Below, piece after piece: positions 61,616 to 64,000 of a stretch of 64,000 bases of DNA. The stretch is from the NCBI RefSeq assembly GCF_030177755.1, contig NZ_CP126539.1:582001-646000 (forward strand). The letters are read 5' to 3'. The notes under the pieces were generated by a model. That model did not search any database, was not told where the DNA came from, and was given only the letters and a program-made list of their open reading frames with translations. The translations under genes and the position numbers were made by a program. Every line of letters begins with the position of its first letter. Position 1 is the stretch's first letter. Source of the DNA: Devosia sp. RR2S18. Its GTDB lineage: Bacteria; Pseudomonadota; Alphaproteobacteria; Rhizobiales; Devosiaceae.

Positions 61616-64000
61616 GCTGAGAACACGGTATCAAGGTCGGAGGGCTGCACCGACGGCTTATCGTCCGACCCTGAGTTTCCTACCGAACTTGTCGACCCAT
61701 CCACTGCAGCGATCCTCAATAGAGCGCCAACAAGGGGCATGTGCACATACACACGCTCACACCGACGCCCCGTCGCCACCTGTAGGGCTTCAGCATAAAG
61801 ACCGAGCTGTGGACCATGTTTGACCGCGCGAGCATCCCAAAGATCACGAGATCCGGGAAAGGTTTTGTGGTCGATCACCGAGTATCCTTCGTCATCCTCC
61901 ATCAGGAGATCTATTCGGCCAGAGACTAGTTGCTGCTCTATCCCGGCGAAAATTGGGGCTTCACGCCTGGCCTTCCCATCTGGCCAGGTTCTGGAAATGT
62001 ATGCATTCAACCGATCGCATGCGCCGATGATATCTGCCGCATTCACTTCATGTACTCGCCAGCGCTCGAGGATGGCTTCCGCGCGCTCGAGACGAGCGGA
62101 AGCGCCAGGGGTTGAGGTATCCGATGCGAAGATAGCATGAACGGCTTCACCTACCCGCTGCATGTCAGGGGCGCCAGTAACTGGGACGCGCGAGCCGAGT
62201 TCAACTCGCTCAACAACTTGATAAATTCTGTCCGACGAGTCCGTGCTTGGTCGCCGATGCAGCGCGGGACGCGTGACTGTCGTGCGCTCTGGACGTACAA
62301 AGCTCGGACGTTTTGCCCGGCTAACCAGCTCACTGGGGGGTGGAGCATCGACCACTGCTGGGAACTGATGCGTTCCGGCTTGGATGTGTTCTCCTCCTGG
62401 CACAGGTAGCTGCAGGTGCGGTCCTGCTCCGGTGTCAAGCACGCTCAACCACTCAAGCTTTCCGCCATCCGGCGGGGCGAAGCACAGGTAGTCGCGAGCT
62501 CTGGTAACTCCGACGTATAGTAAGCGCGTGTCCTCTTCTTGCGCTCTTTGTAGTGACGCCTTGCCAAGCTCCGAGTTCAGGGAGGTTACGTCGAGATGAA
62601 CGTTCTTGCTCTGACTGCCGTACGGCCAAGGCCAGAAGCGAATCCATCGCCCTGCCAGTGGATTCTTCCAGTCGATCTCACTCTCGGCTTCCGCCACGGG
62701 CTCGAACAGGCGAGGCTTCGGCGCCTGGTGTAGGCCAGTAAGGATCACAAACGGCCACTCCAAACCTTTTGCGCCGTGGTAGGTCATGAGCTTCACAGCA
62801 TCACCTTGACGGCTTTTGGGCCGCTGTGGATTTTCCGAGGCAAGCCAGAGAATGAACGCTGAAGGCGTGGCAGGCACGCCAGAGGCTGCACAACCAGCTT
62901 CGTAGGCGCGTGCGTATCCTCGTAGAGCTTCAAGATCGTCCAAGCGGGCGACGCAATCCCCCCAGCCCTCAATCTGTCTGAACACGGCAGGCAAGGCGAT
63001 GATGGCGTCCAGCAAATCAGCTGGTGTTAACGTCAGCAGTCTTTCTCGCAGTGCCGCCAGTTCTCCCGCGATCGGAACGGCCGCCGAGAGTGCTGCGTCA
63101 GCATCTTGGGCGCCTGCTGCTTGCAACCAGAGGTCAGATTGGGGATCTGCTGAGAAGTACCGGGCTAGCTCAGCCAGAGCGGCGCGGTCGCTCGGGTCGG
63201 CGGCCCATCGATATGCGGCCATGACGAGCTCCACTTGCGGAGTCCGCAAAAGCCCATCCAGCTCAACAGCGACTTTGAGACCGGCCTGACTCAGAGCCTT
63301 GGAAAGGCTGGCGAGATGAGCTTTTGTGCGGCAGAGGATCGCAACATCTCCTGCGGTTAGGGGCCGCATCGCTCCACTTTTGTCTGTCACCACAGTTCCA
63401 GCCTCGATGGCGGACTTCACGCCACTGGCGAGGGCTGCATGTTGTTCTTGGATATTCTTCCCTGCTAGCCACCACACCGAGAGCGGCGCCTTGTCAAAGC
63501 CGCCATCTCCTCGCGCCGCGCCTGCAAACGAATGCTCCTCGGGTGGCAGCCCCATAGCTGAGAAGGCGGGTTCAAATGCGGAGTTGGCGAACTCGATGAT
63601 CCCTTTGCGGCTGCGGTACGATGTTGCCAGCACATCACGAGCTGCGCTCGAGGAAGCCGCAACCCCTTCGAAAGCGGCCTGAGTCAGGGTGCAATCCGCA
63701 TTCCGAAACCCGTAGATTGCCTGCTTCGGATCACCCACCCAGGTGCTGGAGTCGACCAAATCCGCTAACGCAGTGAAGATCGAAATCTGCAGCGGACTAG
63801 AATCCTGAAATTCGTCAACGAAAACACAGCCGACCTTCTCCCGCAGCTGCTCTCGCATTTCGTTGTCCTGCAGAACCTCCAAGGCCAGCATTTCCTGATC
63901 CGTGAAATCCAGCAAACCCCGCTCGGATTTGTAGGTCTGAAAAGCGTCCAGTGCGTCGGCCGCGCACTCGAACAGCAAATCGATAAAGTCGCTGCACTGC
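61612..64000 (-). CDS. UvrD-type helicase with AddA-like nuclease domain (partial)
   Basis: The frame is open to the right edge (the first visible residues are CSDFIDLLFECAADAL), so the start is outside the window; about 795 residues are visible. Motif II is CVFVDEFQDSSPLQ, motif III WVGDPKQAIYGFR, motif V LMTYHGAKGLEWPFVIL and motif VI LLYVGVTRARDYLCF. The C-terminal end has a RecB-type nuclease motif, SGRIDLLMEDDEGYSVIDHKTF. Motif I lies beyond the edge. This is AddA-like; in defence islands similar UvrD-nuclease proteins pair with a second factor. It could be the helicase of a Gabija-type or other system, which cannot be settled here. Confidence 0.85.
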   Translation of the reverse strand, partial: QCSDFIDLLFECAADALDAFQTYKSERGLLDFTDQEMLALEVLQDNEMREQLREKVGCVFVDEFQDSSPLQISIFTALADLVDSSTWVGDPKQAIYGFRNADCTLTQAAFEGVAASSSAARDVLATSYRSRKGIIEFANSAFEPAFSAMGLPPEEHSFAGAARGDGGFDKAPLSVWWLAGKNIQEQHAALASGVKSAIEAGTVVTDKSGAMRPLTAGDVAILCRTKAHLASLSKALSQAGLKVAVELDGLLRTPQVELVMAAYRWAADPSDRAALAELARYFSADPQSDLWLQAAGAQDADAALSAAVPIAGELAALRERLLTLTPADLLDAIIALPAVFRQIEGWGDCVARLDDLEALRGYARAYEAGCAASGVPATPSAFILWLASENPQRPKSRQGDAVKLMTYHGAKGLEWPFVILTGLHQAPKPRLFEPVAEAESEIDWKNPLAGRWIRFWPWPYGSQSKNVHLDVTSLNSELGKASLQRAQEEDTRLLYVGVTRARDYLCFAPPDGGKLEWLSVLDTGAGPHLQLPVPGGEHIQAGTHQFPAVVDAPPPSELVSRAKRPSFVRPERTTVTRPALHRRPSTDSSDRIYQVVERVELGSRVPVTGAPDMQRVGEAVHAIFASDTSTPGASARLERAEAILERWRVHEVNAADIIGACDRLNAYISRTWPDGKARREAPIFAGIEQQLVSGRIDLLMEDDEGYSVIDHKTFPGSRDLWDARAVKHGPQLGLYAEALQVATGRRCERVYVHMPLVGALLRIAAVDGSTSSVGNSGSDDKPSVQPSDLDTVFSA

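Noticed and set aside
1-64000. CRISPR array
   Set aside because: I saw no series of evenly spaced direct repeats and no cas gene.

Overview
The window looks like chromosome of an alphaproteobacterium in the order Hyphomicrobiales; a Devosia-like genus is my guess from gene content and GC-rich style, not from a database search. The support is the rpmH-rnpA-yidC-engB cluster, a dctBD pair next to a tripartite tricarboxylate transporter, and a mobile module (serine recombinase, MobF relaxase, ArdC, ParB-like, toprim, DUF2493, DUF736) that I know mainly from this order.

Backbone, 1-24.1 kb. It holds the start of hrpB, an aldose-1-epimerase-like gene, dctD/dctB and a divergent tctCBA operon. Between those two operons sit two NtrC-type palindromes and a near-consensus sigma-54 promoter. 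A HerA-like ATPase, a GntR regulator and a TetR/MFS efflux unit with a clear operator follow. Next come argB, an ECF sigma/RskA-type anti-sigma pair, a fasciclin protein, msrB, a class I amidotransferase, engB-yidC-rnpA-rpmH, a pyridine-nucleotide-disulfide-oxidoreductase-like flavoprotein without redox cysteines, and an orphan histidine kinase. Five copies of a C-rich palindromic intergenic repeat occur here; I saw none after 24 kb.

Mobile element, 24.1-44 kb. A tRNA-Arg(ACG) is followed at once by a large serine recombinase whose stop codon lies inside the tRNA gene. Then come a MobF relaxase-helicase, a divergent unit of P-loop ATPase, membrane protein and VirD4-type coupling protein, ArdC, a frameshifted ParB-like gene, a toprim primase, a DUF2493 protein, an intact IS256-family element (1,426 bp, 6-bp direct repeats), a GNAT acetyltransferase, DUF736 and three unknown genes. 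No mating-pair-formation genes are visible, so this resembles a mobilizable element. A 23-bp perfect inverted repeat between relaxase and ATPase is an oriT or regulatory candidate.

Defence-type island, 44-64 kb. It begins near a detached tRNA-Ser-like 3' end and a possible integrase remnant. It holds a two-gene Pycsar-type system (nucleotide cyclase plus cyclic-nucleotide-binding/TIR-like effector), a compact type I restriction-modification operon (hsdM-hsdS-hsdR), a lipoprotein, a DUF2924 pair, a small HD hydrolase of the RelA/SpoT type and a GIY-YIG protein. The right end is the least familiar part: a PD-(D/E)XK-like protein, an RNase J-like metallo-beta-lactamase protein and an inositol-monophosphatase/ADP-ribosylglycohydrolase fusion on the minus strand, then a catalytically degenerate serine-recombinase-like protein and an AddA-like helicase-nuclease that runs off the window. 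I regard that right-hand cluster as the best candidate for an undescribed system.
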